Assembly (NCBI RefSeq): GCF_900111815.1
Contig: NZ_LT630004.1
Span: 1,908,293 to 1,972,292, forward strand
Direction: 5' to 3'
Length of the DNA stretch: 64,000 nt
Source of the DNA: Bacillus massilinigeriensis
GTDB taxonomy: Bacteria > Bacillota > Bacilli > Bacillales > Cytobacillaceae
How positions within the stretch are numbered: position 1 is the first letter of the stretch; each line of letters starts with the position of its first letter. The translations under genes and the position numbers were made by a program. This document shows positions 26,985-36,354 of this stretch, one piece after another. The notes under the pieces were generated by a model. That model did not search any database. It was given only the letters and a program-made list of their open reading frames with translations, and was not told the DNA's origin.

Positions 26985-27860
26985 ATGCAAGTTTCCTATT
27001 TTCGGTTGCTATGCTGGATTTTTACTGCCTGCGTTGCCGCTGTCACCGTTATTGCATTTAACAAGCAGGATGCAAAGGAAACGTTCACCTTTTTCCCACC
27101 CGACCCAGCCGCAACCTATACTTCTGCAGACACCAGCCTTTCTTTAGCGAAAATCTCTGCCAGTGAAAGCTATGCTGTGGAATGGAAGGCTTTCTCAACA
27201 CTCAATCAAAAGGCCTACCTGAGGCAGGATATAAGCCTTCTTTTCAAAAATGGAAGGTTGACAGACGGAATGGGAAAATGGAAGACCAATGCAGAAACGC
27301 TCTACCAGTTAAAAAACCTGAAAGAAAATGAAAATGCATTGTACGAAGCGATAACCTTTCATTATTCAGAAATCCATCGGAACGACGATACTATTTCGAG
27401 CGCGCAAAAGCTTACTAATGATACGCTATATGTGCTAATAAGCCCTTCTACAAACGCAATTGGGTTTCAAACCCCTTCCTCTGCTGAAGAAAAAGAATGG
27501 CAAAGCATCTTGAATCGCGCTGTTGGTCTTGTCTCTTCCTCTACAGTACGAAAAGCAGCAGCATCTTTGAACATAGAGCCTCAAAATTACGAGAGCATTG
27601 CATTAACCGGTTTACCTGCCTACCGCGACCAGACTTTTCCAGGGCTTAATAAAAGGCAGACAAGGGATGCAATCGGGAGACTTTGGGAAGGAATCTACAA
27701 AAACTATTATCTAGGAATAAAAAAACAGAACGGCACGATCGTGAGTCCTGTAGGCAGTACCGTTCCTATTATCCTGTTATCGAAAACAGGAAACGTTCTT
27801 TATTTAGTTTTTGAAACTAAGGATGGGGAATTGATTTATCTTAAACAGCTTACCGGCTGA
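26985..27860 (+). CDS. Exported or membrane-anchored protein of unknown function
   Basis: A 291-residue protein that I do not recognise. The N-terminus (RLLCWIFTACVAAVTVIAF, about 7-25) is an uncleaved signal or a single membrane anchor, leaving about 265 residues outside. These are rich in polar helices. GRLWEGIYKNYYLGIKKQNGTIVSPVGST and GNVLYLVFETKDGELIYLK are the most distinctive parts. There is no catalytic motif, cysteine pair or lipobox. AGAAGGA precedes the ATG. It converges with the rhomboid gene, overlapping its 3' end by 11 bases, and is divergent from the spoVAF-like gene. Confidence 0.75.
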   Translation: MQVSYFRLLCWIFTACVAAVTVIAFNKQDAKETFTFFPPDPAATYTSADTSLSLAKISASESYAVEWKAFSTLNQKAYLRQDISLLFKNGRLTDGMGKWKTNAETLYQLKNLKENENALYEAITFHYSEIHRNDDTISSAQKLTNDTLYVLISPSTNAIGFQTPSSAEEKEWQSILNRAVGLVSSSTVRKAAASLNIEPQNYESIALTGLPAYRDQTFPGLNKRQTRDAIGRLWEGIYKNYYLGIKKQNGTIVSPVGSTVPIILLSKTGNVLYLVFETKDGELIYLKQLTG

Positions 27861-28965
27861 AAGAATCTATATACTCTACTAGTTTTTGGTACTCTGCTTT
27901 TCGGGGCTGAAGCTTAACCGCTATCTCTGCATATTCCATTGCTCTCGGTATGTTCTGTTCTTCTAAGTAGAGATTTCCAAGAAGGTAGAAAGCTTCGTGA
28001 AATTCTGGGTCGAGTTCCAGTACCTTTTGTAAATGCGATTTGGCCTCTTCATGCTTGTTTAATTCTTTTTCCGTAATGGAGAGAAGAAATAATGTTTCAG
28101 GTGAGGCTCCTTGTATTTTTATGTAATTTTTCATAACTTTCTCACCGTCGGCGTACTTTCCCTGTTTGATTTTATCTTGGACGTACCATAGCAAGCTTTT
28201 CTTATCTACCAGCTCCATACTCTTAACGTTGCCATATGAAAGAAACCCTATCACTGCACTAATAGTCGCAATCAAGAACACAAGCTGCTTATTCCGTTTC
28301 AGAATACCAGGAAAACCAACAATAGCTGCTGCAGCAAAACCGCCCAATAGACCGCCGATATGGCCAGCATTATCCACTCCTTGTACGGTAAACCCAAAAG
28401 CAAGGTTCACAACAAGAACCGAGAGGAGACTCGGACCTATTGATCTAAAGAACAACTCTCTATTCTTCAAGCCGAAATATAATAATGCACCGAAACAGCC
28501 CATAATCGCACCGCTTGCTCCAGCGGAGAGTACGGGACTATAAAGGAAGCTTCCTAGAACTCCAGCAAACCCAGCGAAAAGAAAGATGAAAAAATAGCGA
28601 ATACGACCAAAAATTTGTTCAACGACTGGCCCAATATAGAAAAGAGCTATACAGTTCATCAACAGGTGGAGTACTCCGATATGGATAAACACCGGGGTGA
28701 GGAACCTCCACCACTCCCCCAATAGAATATGAATGTTTGACTTCGCCCCAAAGGAAATCAACGTTTCTGGATTGGTGCTTCCTCCAGAACCTGTCATCAA
28801 AAGAAAGACAAGAATGGAAATTCCGATAAACAGGTAGGTAAACCTAGGCTTTTTCACAGGCTCTGCAGCCTCTTCCCTAACTTTTGCCTGCGCTTCGTTC
28901 AACGTCGATTCGATCAAGCTACTTTGAGCAGTTTTCCGAAAACGATAATCTTCTCTTCCCGCCAT
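27850..28965 (-). CDS. gluP: Rhomboid intramembrane serine protease with C-terminal TPRs (short GluP/YqgP)
   Basis: Cuts transmembrane segments of other proteins within the membrane; B. subtilis GluP (YqgP) cleaves the magnesium transporter MgtE with FtsH. The catalytic serine is Ser151 in SAGASGAIMG and the partner histidine is His202 in NAGHIGGLLGG. WWRFLTPVFIHIGVLHLLMN is the typical second-helix segment. TPR repeats fill residues 290-371. At 371 residues it lacks most of the long soluble N-terminal domain of the 507-residue B. subtilis protein. The ATG at 28965 follows a GGGGG site. Confidence 0.88.
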   Translation of the reverse strand: MAGREDYRFRKTAQSSLIESTLNEAQAKVREEAAEPVKKPRFTYLFIGISILVFLLMTGSGGSTNPETLISFGAKSNIHILLGEWWRFLTPVFIHIGVLHLLMNCIALFYIGPVVEQIFGRIRYFFIFLFAGFAGVLGSFLYSPVLSAGASGAIMGCFGALLYFGLKNRELFFRSIGPSLLSVLVVNLAFGFTVQGVDNAGHIGGLLGGFAAAAIVGFPGILKRNKQLVFLIATISAVIGFLSYGNVKSMELVDKKSLLWYVQDKIKQGKYADGEKVMKNYIKIQGASPETLFLLSITEKELNKHEEAKSHLQKVLELDPEFHEAFYLLGNLYLEEQNIPRAMEYAEIAVKLQPRKAEYQKLVEYIDSFSR

Positions 28966-29064
28966 TTTCCCCCTACCTTCCTTGCAGGTGTCCTCATACT
29001 TAATATCCATTATTATAAACTAAGCACCGGGAAGGGGAAATTTTCTCACTGTAATAATCCCAAA

Positions 29065-29096
29065 AAAACGGGCTGCCTATTTCATGGCAGCCCGTT
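29065..29096 (-). terminator. Terminator after the small gene at 29099
   Basis: AACGGGCTGCC and its complement with a short loop, followed on the minus strand by seven T. It separates the small gene from gluP. Confidence 0.8.
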
Positions 29097-29098
29097 CT

Positions 29099-29296
29099 TC
29101 ATCTCCACTCTTCAGGACCACGAAACAGTGGACTCATCATTTTCTTTCTAGCCCATGGTACCCCCATAAGATAGCTAACAGCCACTCGCCTTATTCCAGG
29201 GTTTCCAAGAAGGCTGTTCAAAACTCGGAATCGGTTGCTGTATAATCCGTATCCTGCAAAGAAAAGGAGCAGTAATGTAAAAGACTTTTTCTTCAT
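29099..29296 (-). CDS. Small membrane protein, unknown
   Basis: About 65 residues, with one N-terminal membrane segment (SFTLLLLFFAGYGLY) and a basic tail (NPGIRRVAVSYLMGVPWARKKMM). GGAGGGAGGG lies seven bases before the ATG at 29296. It occupies the place of yqgO between yqgP and yqgN in B. subtilis, but I cannot confirm homology by sequence. It is on the ldh strand, 80 bases downstream of ldh. Confidence 0.6.
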   Translation of the reverse strand: MKKKSFTLLLLFFAGYGLYSNRFRVLNSLLGNPGIRRVAVSYLMGVPWARKKMMSPLFRGPEEWR

Positions 29297-29375
29297 TTTC
29301 ATCCCTCCCTCCATATTCTTCAATGAAGAGGGGTTTTTTATCCATACCTCACTCACTCTCAAGACGAATGCAATG

Positions 29376-30338
<963 letters not shown>

Positions 30339-30360
30339 CTATTAAAGCGGAATTTTTCAT

Positions 30361-31155
30361 TCAAATAACTTTCATTATCATGATACCCAAAACAACGGCA
30401 ATAAAGCCGGAGAGAAAATTAACTCCATCATTATCAAGCCAAGGCTTCCCTTTTGAAAGCTTTGTTCGCCTGCCGCAGTGTACAGCTTTTTCCGTCCTAA
30501 TACCGCAAATTTCACACTGATACAACGATTGCCAATAGGCTCCGATGATTGTATCTATCAGCGAGCCTGCAAAGCCAAATATAACAATAATAATTACAGC
30601 AAAGGCATTCAATTTAAAAATACAGGCAGCTAGGATGGCAATGCATACCGCACCTGCAAAGGATGCGACTGTCCCTATAAGGGAGACGGCACCGGATGTC
30701 CCAGACGGCACTCGTTGAAGTCCTCCGAGAGATACAGGATCACCCTTCCCCATCGGGCCAATTTCGGAGGCCCATGTATCAGACGTTGCGCTTGCTAGCG
30801 AAATGCAATATGCCACTATCCATATTTCGTTTCCTGATACTGCAGCACATGCTCCAAGCGCAGCCGCTAAGCCTCCATTCGCCAACACTTGTTTCCAATC
30901 TCTTGTCGAGCCTTTTTCAAGGATAGTCTTCGCAGTATTACTGCGGTCATTATTGTCTTTAACCTTCGAGAGGAGGCTTGAACTGATAAAGAAGAATCCC
31001 ATAACCAATATTCCTCGGAAGCCTAATCCCCATGCAGACAACAGACCGACAACCATGCTCGCAGCCATACCGGAAATTGTCAAAAAGGAAAAGCAATAAG
31101 CAGCCAACGCTGCGGCTATGACAAAACTAAAAGCATAAAGCAAATCACTCTCCAC
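30361..31155 (-). CDS. DUF92 integral membrane protein (VTE6-like)
   Basis: A 264-residue protein with six or seven membrane segments. The family signature is SATSDTWASEIGPMGKGDPVSLGGLQRVPSGTSGAVS near 120-157, and GSLIDTIIGAYWQSLYQCEIC near 195-215 adds a small cysteine pair. The plant member VTE6 is a phytyl-phosphate kinase, so a prenyl-phosphate kinase activity is possible here, but no bacterial function is proven. It overlaps the end of the 5-formyl-THF cyclo-ligase gene by 11 bases and precedes ldh. Confidence 0.82.
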   Translation of the reverse strand: MESDLLYAFSFVIAAALAAYCFSFLTISGMAASMVVGLLSAWGLGFRGILVMGFFFISSSLLSKVKDNNDRSNTAKTILEKGSTRDWKQVLANGGLAAALGACAAVSGNEIWIVAYCISLASATSDTWASEIGPMGKGDPVSLGGLQRVPSGTSGAVSLIGTVASFAGAVCIAILAACIFKLNAFAVIIIVIFGFAGSLIDTIIGAYWQSLYQCEICGIRTEKAVHCGRRTKLSKGKPWLDNDGVNFLSGFIAVVLGIMIMKVI

Positions 31156-31711
31156 GAAGAATCATTCCTCGTTCGGTAATGATTCTTCCAATTTTTAAGT
31201 CATGATGTTCAAGAGGCACCTCAGGGAGCACTTGAATGGCGAAAGAAAGGGAGACAGTTTCCCCCTCAAATTGATCTAAATACCTATCATAGTACCCTCC
31301 GCCAAAACCTAAGCGAAAACCTTCCGGTGTATAAGCGAGTCCAGGTACTATCATCAAATCGATTTCTGTTGAAGCGATTTCCATCGTTTCGGAAACAATC
31401 GGCTCCCAAAGGCCGAAATATACTTTTTCTAGCGCATCAAAAGTATCCAGCCTGCGAAAAACCATCGTTTTCGTTGATGGTATGCATTTAGGGACTGCAA
31501 CTATCTTGCCGCTTTCCCAAGCTTCCTCGATTATTCTATATGTATCTACTTCTGGGAATCTAGAAACTGTAATTCCAACCGTCTCGGCTTCTCTCCATTG
31601 ATTGCTGGCAAAAAGATTTTTCGCTATCATTGCTGACTTTGCCTCATACTCTTCTCGGTTCAAGCTTTTTAACATCGTTCCCATCTTTTTTCGCAACTGA
31701 TTCTTTTCCAA
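31145..31711 (-). CDS. yqgN: 5-formyltetrahydrofolate cyclo-ligase
   Basis: Converts 5-formyl-THF to 5,10-methenyl-THF using ATP, returning a stored folate to one-carbon metabolism. It is 188 residues with the TTG start at 31711, which is six bases from GGAGGGG and gives the B. subtilis YqgN length. The C-terminal signature GLAYTPEGFRLGFGGGYYDRYL is diagnostic. It is between rpmG and the DUF92 gene. Confidence 0.93.
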   Translation of the reverse strand: MEKNQLRKKMGTMLKSLNREEYEAKSAMIAKNLFASNQWREAETVGITVSRFPEVDTYRIIEEAWESGKIVAVPKCIPSTKTMVFRRLDTFDALEKVYFGLWEPIVSETMEIASTEIDLMIVPGLAYTPEGFRLGFGGGYYDRYLDQFEGETVSLSFAIQVLPEVPLEHHDLKIGRIITERGMILRGE

Positions 31712-31743
31712 GAGTATCCCCTCCTTCAGATTGTTTAAGCATA

Positions 31744-31781
31744 ACAAAAAAACAGCCGGGAAAAATTCCCCGAGCTGTTTT
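31744..31781 (-). terminator. Terminator after rpmG
   Basis: On the minus strand AACAGCTCGGGG pairs with TTCCCGGCTGTT and a run of T follows, starting right at the rpmG stop codon. Confidence 0.8.
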
Positions 31782-31929
31782 ATTTTGTTTCACGATGTTG
31801 TGTTGCACGTTTTTCTCTTGGGCAATATTTCTTAAGCTCAAGACGGTCTGGATTGTTACGTTTATTTTTTTTGGAGATATAGTTACGATCTCCGCATTCT
31901 GTGCAAGCCAAAGTAATGTTCACACGCAT
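31780..31929 (-). CDS. rpmG: 50S ribosomal protein L33 (three-cysteine form)
   Basis: A 49-residue ribosomal protein beginning [17 protein letters not shown] and ending [16 protein letters not shown]. The first zinc-ribbon pair CTEC is intact, but the second is reduced to one cysteine (CPRE), so this is an intermediate between the zinc-binding and zinc-free forms. It is in the rpmGA position next to yqgN. Confidence 0.95.
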   Translation of the reverse strand: MRVNITLACTECGDRNYISKKNKRNNPDRLELKKYCPREKRATQHRETK

Positions 31930-32017
31930 ATGTTATCCCTCCAAACTAATCAAACTGAGTTCGTTCATACGACTTTTCTATAATATCACTTTTCAATTGG
32001 AAATGCTAGTCCGTTTT

Positions 32018-32617
32018 TTAAAAGCTTCGATTGATTTTAAGTAATGAATCCTTATCCTTTCCTCGGGTACACCAAGTATGAAAGATTACTGGGTGCTCCT
32101 CCTTAAAGTTGAAGTCAAATACCTGTAAACTAGCAACATCACCTTGCCCCAGCGGTTGATATAGGAGACTTTCTTGCTGTTTAGTTCCCCAAATATTACC
32201 TTTCTTGACTATTGACCAAGGCAGAACCGTGCTCTGCCGGATTCTTCCCGTACTATCATCGCTGTCAACAAGGTAAACAAATTGATTGTCTAAGTGAAAA
32301 ATTACGTTTTCAGCAGGTGACAGGAATGCAAACCCTTTATTCCCAAGCAGCTTGTGCCTATGCATGATAATCAGCTTTCCGCTCATTCCCATATTACTCT
32401 CCCCAGAAATGATAATCTCATAGAAATTGACATCCGGCAGCATTTCGACCTTTTCGTATTGTATAGAAACTCCTGCCTCTCGAATATAGAAATTGTTCTC
32501 CAAAACCCAATGCAAATTTCCATTATGCCAAATACAAGGAATCATCGTAGGAAAACCTTTATCAGCTAGGACGTGCGGCTGATCGGCTATGCTAAGCATA
32601 TTTAAAGTCATTGTCAT
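32018..32617 (-). CDS. Protein of unknown function
   Basis: About 199 residues, soluble, rich in beta strands and aromatic residues, with no signal peptide or membrane segment. Notable pieces are GFPTMIPCIWHNGNLHWVLENNF, YEIIISGESNMGMSGKLIIMHRHKLLG and PVIFHTWCTRGKDKDSLLK. I do not recognise the family and see no catalytic motif. The ATG at 32617 follows AAAGGTG. It stands alone on its strand, upstream of rpmG. Confidence 0.65.
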   Translation of the reverse strand: MTMTLNMLSIADQPHVLADKGFPTMIPCIWHNGNLHWVLENNFYIREAGVSIQYEKVEMLPDVNFYEIIISGESNMGMSGKLIIMHRHKLLGNKGFAFLSPAENVIFHLDNQFVYLVDSDDSTGRIRQSTVLPWSIVKKGNIWGTKQQESLLYQPLGQGDVASLQVFDFNFKEEHPVIFHTWCTRGKDKDSLLKINRSF

Positions 32618-32951
32618 TTTCATCACCTTTTATCCTTTTTTTATGAAGAACTCCATGGGAACTGACTGAAAAGTTTATATATTAATGTTAGCATCCGTCC
32701 TTTCCTTCCACAATAAACGCATTTTGTCGGAATCTGACCAACTATCGCACATTGGCGTATGAAGGTTTTTTTTTGCTCACTTCCGCCTATGTCCTCTAGT
32801 AGATTTTCTTTTTTTCGACAGGCTGAAAAGGTTCATAACACAATAAATAGGCTTAAAGACCTATAAACATTAGGTACAAAATACGAATCGAAACTTGTCG
32901 AATAAAATGTTAGAATAGATTGGTACGAAAAATCTGCTTGGAGGTATGAAA
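32618..32951. other. Intergenic gap
   Basis: A 334-base AT-rich stretch between two divergent genes. It must hold both promoters, but I see no clear -35/-10 pair, operator or structured RNA. Confidence 0.5.
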
Positions 32952-33323
32952 GTGACATATATAATGGTTGGCCTGCTCGTCCTTGCAGTTGTCCTATTTA
33001 TCCTTTCCTTTTTCTTGAAAGAACCATACGGGGAAATTCGTGAAGAAATCGATCAACTGACGATACAGCAGGCTCAGGAATTGTTCCAGATGAAAAAGAA
33101 AATGAAAGTGCTTGAAGAGGAATTGCTTGTCGTCCCCGAAATCATGAACGCAAAACAGCAGAAAGGCAGCGGAACCAACGAGATAAACAGCATTATAAAG
33201 AATCAAGTCTGGTCACTCAGAAAGCAAGGAAAGAGCTTGGAGCAAATAGCGCTCCAATCATCCCTTACTACAGAGGAAGTGTCCCAAATACTGCGTGAAT
33301 TCTCAGAACGGGGGCAAGCATAA
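32952..33323 (+). CDS. Membrane-anchored coiled-coil protein with HTH-like tail (YqzD-like)
   Basis: About 123 residues with the GTG at 32952, seven bases after GGAGG; an ATG at 32946 abuts the site. One N-terminal membrane helix (IMVGLLVLAVVLFILSFFL) is followed by a coiled coil (about 22-60). The C-terminal LRKQGKSLEQIALQSSLTTEEVSQILREF looks like a helix-turn-helix. The layout resembles SwrB-type motility proteins. It occupies the yqzD place near pst of B. subtilis and overlaps the next gene by one base (TAATG), so the two are coupled. Confidence 0.7.
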   Translation: MTYIMVGLLVLAVVLFILSFFLKEPYGEIREEIDQLTIQQAQELFQMKKKMKVLEEELLVVPEIMNAKQQKGSGTNEINSIIKNQVWSLRKQGKSLEQIALQSSLTTEEVSQILREFSERGQA

Positions 33324-33856
33324 TGAATAAGCAAACAGCAAGAATGTTTGCCCTTGGCATCCTGTTCACACTTCTCATTGTCTGGCCAGCTCAGTACTTT
33401 ACCCAGCCTGCCGAAGAGGAACGCACTAAACCGACAGTGGCAGACGCAAAGCAACTGTTGAAGAAAGAAGGCTATTCTGTACTCTCTCAATCACAATTGG
33501 CTGAACTCGAAAGCAAAACTGCAGAAAAGCAGCCCACACCTTCTAAAAAGCAACCTAAAGGCAAAGACGCAGACCAAAAAGAGAAAGCTGAAAAAGAACA
33601 AGCAGCACAACTTGAGAAAGAAAAAGCAGCAAAAGAAAATGAAGTAAAGAAATTCACATTGAATATTACAAAAGGAATGAGCCCTGGAGAAATCTCATCC
33701 CTGCTCAAAGAAAATAAAATAATCAAAGACTCAGGAGAATTTGAAAAGTATCTCATCGACAACGATTTCCATACAGATATTCAAATTGGGAGATACACAT
33801 TGGATTCCAAAATGGACTTCAACAAAATATCCAAGGTTATCACAAAAAATGATTAA
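33323..33856 (+). CDS. MltG/YceG-related membrane protein lacking the catalytic domain (YqzC-like)
   Basis: A 177-residue protein with one N-terminal membrane helix (ARMFALGILFTLLIVWPAQYF). A long lysine/glutamate-rich charged region (about 40-110) follows. The C-terminal domain KFTLNITKGMSPGEISSLLKENKIIKDSGEFEKYLIDN...GRYTLDS resembles only the LysM-like start of endolytic transglycosylase MltG. The glutamate-bearing lytic domain of MltG is absent. It may bind glycan without cutting it; this is inference. It ends at a strong terminator opposite phoU. Confidence 0.75.
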   Translation: MNKQTARMFALGILFTLLIVWPAQYFTQPAEEERTKPTVADAKQLLKKEGYSVLSQSQLAELESKTAEKQPTPSKKQPKGKDADQKEKAEKEQAAQLEKEKAAKENEVKKFTLNITKGMSPGEISSLLKENKIIKDSGEFEKYLIDNDFHTDIQIGRYTLDSKMDFNKISKVITKND

Positions 33857-33913
33857 AAAGGAGACATCTGGAAAGGGTGAAGAAATCAACCTTTTCCAGA
33901 TGCCTCCTTTTTC
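33857..33913. terminator. Strong two-way terminator between the YqzC-like gene and phoU
   Basis: AAAAAGGAG-CATCTGGAAAGG pairs with its complement over about 20 bases, flanked by A and T runs, so it stops both converging transcripts. Confidence 0.88.
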
Positions 33914-33915
33914 TC

Positions 33916-34575
33916 TTAATTATTCAAATCATATCTTTTTCCTTTTACAAGGTAAAAGATGCTTTCCGCAATATTCGTCGTATGGTCCGCTGCACGTTCT
34001 AGATAGCGGCAAATGAAAGATAGCTGGGTGATTTGCGAAAGATGGCCAGGGTTTGCTTGGTTCAATTCCAGCAAATCGCGGATTACCTGGCCATACAGTG
34101 CATCGACACGGTCATCCATTTCCGCTACCATTTTGGCTTTTGCCACATCTTCTTCATAGAAAGCTTCAAGAGTAAGACGTAGCATCTCCAGTGACTGCCT
34201 ATGCATCTCTTTAATATGCTCAATTGGCTTGACAAGTGGTTCATTGCCAATCCTGATGGCGGACTTAGCGATATTCACACCAAAATCCGCGATTCTTTCG
34301 ATATCTGTTGCGATTTTAATTGCTACAATAATTCTTCTCAAATCGACCGCAACGGGCTGCTGCTTGGCGATGAGAAGAATAGCACAGTCATTGATATCCT
34401 CTTCCAGCATGTCGACTTTAATATCATCGTCCATAATCTTTAACGCAAGTTCTACATCGCGATTTTCAAGCGCATCTAAAGATTTGGTCAACTGAATAGA
34501 TGCCAGACTCCCGAGCTCCATTATTTTTGATTGAAGATCCTTTAAATCATCGTGAAATTTCTCCCTTACAACCAT
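33916..34575 (-). CDS. phoU: Phosphate signalling protein PhoU
   Basis: Links the Pst transporter to control of phosphate uptake. It is 219 residues, all helical, with two PhoU repeats; VDLRRIIVAIKIATDIERIADFGVNIAKSA (near 77-106) and ICRYLERAADHTTNIAES (near 187-204) carry the E/DxxxD metal-binding motifs. It is the last gene of the pst operon. B. subtilis lacks phoU in its pst operon, so its presence here is a real difference. Confidence 0.95.
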   Translation of the reverse strand: MVVREKFHDDLKDLQSKIMELGSLASIQLTKSLDALENRDVELALKIMDDDIKVDMLEEDINDCAILLIAKQQPVAVDLRRIIVAIKIATDIERIADFGVNIAKSAIRIGNEPLVKPIEHIKEMHRQSLEMLRLTLEAFYEEDVAKAKMVAEMDDRVDALYGQVIRDLLELNQANPGHLSQITQLSFICRYLERAADHTTNIAESIFYLVKGKRYDLNN

Positions 34576-34616
34576 ACCGATACCCCTCTCTGTCGTGAAA
34601 CTAGTCTATTCGCACA

Positions 34617-35441
34617 TCACCCGAAACGGCCGGTGATGTAATCCTCGGTACGCTTATCCGAAGGGGTGGAGAAAATTTTGTTCGTATTTGCGTACTCCAC
34701 AACTTCCCCATTAAGGAAAAACGCCGTTTTGTCGGAAATACGCGCAGCTTGTTGCATATTATGCGTTACAATAATGATGCTGATATCCTTCTTCAGTTCC
34801 TGCACCAGTTCTTCTACCTTCAATGTGGAAATTGGATCAAGAGCAGAGGTAGGTTCATCCATCAGAATGACATCCGGCTCGATTGCAAGCGCTCTGGCAA
34901 TGCAAAGACGCTGTTGCTGTCCGCCTGATAGTCCATAAGCATTCTCGTTCAGCCTGTCTTTGACTTCATCCCAGATTGCTGCTCCTCTTAGGCTCTTCTC
35001 CACGATTTCATTTAAAATTTTCTTGTCCCGGATTCCATGAATCTTTGGGCCGTATGCCACGTTTTCAAAAATGGACTTTGGAAATGGATTCGGCTTCTGG
35101 AAAACCATTCCAACATTTGTCCTCAATTCTTCCACCTTATAAGACTTATCAAGGATATTGCGTTCTCTATAAAGGATTTCGCCTGAAACCTTAACTACTG
35201 GAATCAGTTCCACCATCCTGTTCAAGGTTTTAATATACGTAGACTTGCCGCAGCCGGACGGCCCGATGATTGCTGTTACTTCGTTTTCATAAACATCGAG
35301 ATTGATATTCTTCAATGCTTGATCCGCTCCGTACCAAAGGTTCAAATCCTTCGTTCCGTAAACAACCGTCTTTTCTGCCTGCCCCATTTTTTCTTGCACT
35401 TCCATCCTGTGTTTCGTCTCCGCCACAGTCAATACCGCCAT
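34617..35441 (-). CDS. pstB: Phosphate ABC transporter ATP-binding protein
   Basis: ATPase of the high-affinity phosphate importer, 274 residues. Walker A is [12 protein letters not shown] near 59-70, the signature is [17 protein letters not shown] and Walker B is [14 protein letters not shown], with [21 protein letters not shown] typical of PstB. It forms the cytoplasmic dimer under PstA and PstC. Only one pstB copy is present, unlike the pstBA/pstBB pair of B. subtilis. Confidence 0.97.
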   Translation of the reverse strand: MAVLTVAETKHRMEVQEKMGQAEKTVVYGTKDLNLWYGADQALKNINLDVYENEVTAIIGPSGCGKSTYIKTLNRMVELIPVVKVSGEILYRERNILDKSYKVEELRTNVGMVFQKPNPFPKSIFENVAYGPKIHGIRDKKILNEIVEKSLRGAAIWDEVKDRLNENAYGLSGGQQQRLCIARALAIEPDVILMDEPTSALDPISTLKVEELVQELKKDISIIIVTHNMQQAARISDKTAFFLNGEVVEYANTNKIFSTPSDKRTEDYITGRFG

Positions 35442-35468
35442 CTCGAATTCCTCCCTATTTTCCTTCGT

Positions 35469-36353
35469 TTAATATCGTTTTTGGAATTTGTTTCGGATTA
35501 AAATCGCCACTGAATTCATCAAGAAGAGAACAAGCAGCAAGATAACAATCGTCGCTGCCGCAAGGTTCGCATACTCCGCCACCAATGCTGAGTCTGTTGT
35601 CCAATAATAAACCTGCACAGGCAGAATGGTGAACCTGTCAAACACACCATCAGGCAGTGGAATCAACAATGCTGGGATACCGAGAACAACGAGCGGAGCA
35701 GTTTCACCAATTGCTCTTGAGAGTGCTAGTATGACTCCTGTCAGAATGCCTGGAAGTGATGCAGGCAGGACAACGTTTTTGATTGTCTGCCATTTTGTCG
35801 CTCCCATTCCGAAAGACGCTTCGCGCAAAAATTGCGGAACCGCTCTAATTGCTTCTTGACTTGCCACGACAACGACCGGCAAGACGAGAAGCGCCATTGT
35901 CAGACCTCCGGCCAATACGACAGATCCGAGATCCAGGGCCCTTGCAAATACAGTTAATCCAAGTATTCCAAATACAACGGAAGGTACACCTGCAAGATTG
36001 GTTATATTCGTTTGAATAAACCTTTGAACTCGACCTTTTCTTGCATATTCCTCAAGGTATATTGCTGTGCCGACTCCCAACACTAGCGTAATCGGTGCAA
36101 CGACAGCCATTAACCAAAGTGTTCCGAGAATAGCTCCCATGATGCCGGCATTTTCAGGGTCTGTGGATAGTTTATTGAACAAAAAATCCACATCAATCCA
36201 GCCCATGCTTTGAGCGAATACACGATAGATTAGGATAAGCAGTACAACTAAGCCAAATAATGTAGAAGCGAAAAACATACTTTTAGCAAATTTATTTGCA
36301 AAAAGCCTTGATCCCATTTTCTTCTGTACTACAGCAGCATCCACATATTTCAT
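35469..36353 (-). CDS. pstA: Phosphate ABC transporter permease PstA
   Basis: Membrane channel subunit, 294 residues, six membrane segments. The ABC coupling segment is EASFGMGATKWQTIKNVVLPASLPGILTGVILALSRAIGETAPL near 173-216, the EAA motif of PstA. It begins one base after pstC ends; its ribosome-binding site lies inside pstC, so translation is likely coupled. Confidence 0.95.
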   Translation of the reverse strand: MKYVDAAVVQKKMGSRLFANKFAKSMFFASTLFGLVVLLILIYRVFAQSMGWIDVDFLFNKLSTDPENAGIMGAILGTLWLMAVVAPITLVLGVGTAIYLEEYARKGRVQRFIQTNITNLAGVPSVVFGILGLTVFARALDLGSVVLAGGLTMALLVLPVVVVASQEAIRAVPQFLREASFGMGATKWQTIKNVVLPASLPGILTGVILALSRAIGETAPLVVLGIPALLIPLPDGVFDRFTILPVQVYYWTTDSALVAEYANLAAATIVILLLVLFLMNSVAILIRNKFQKRY

Positions 36354-36354
36354 G

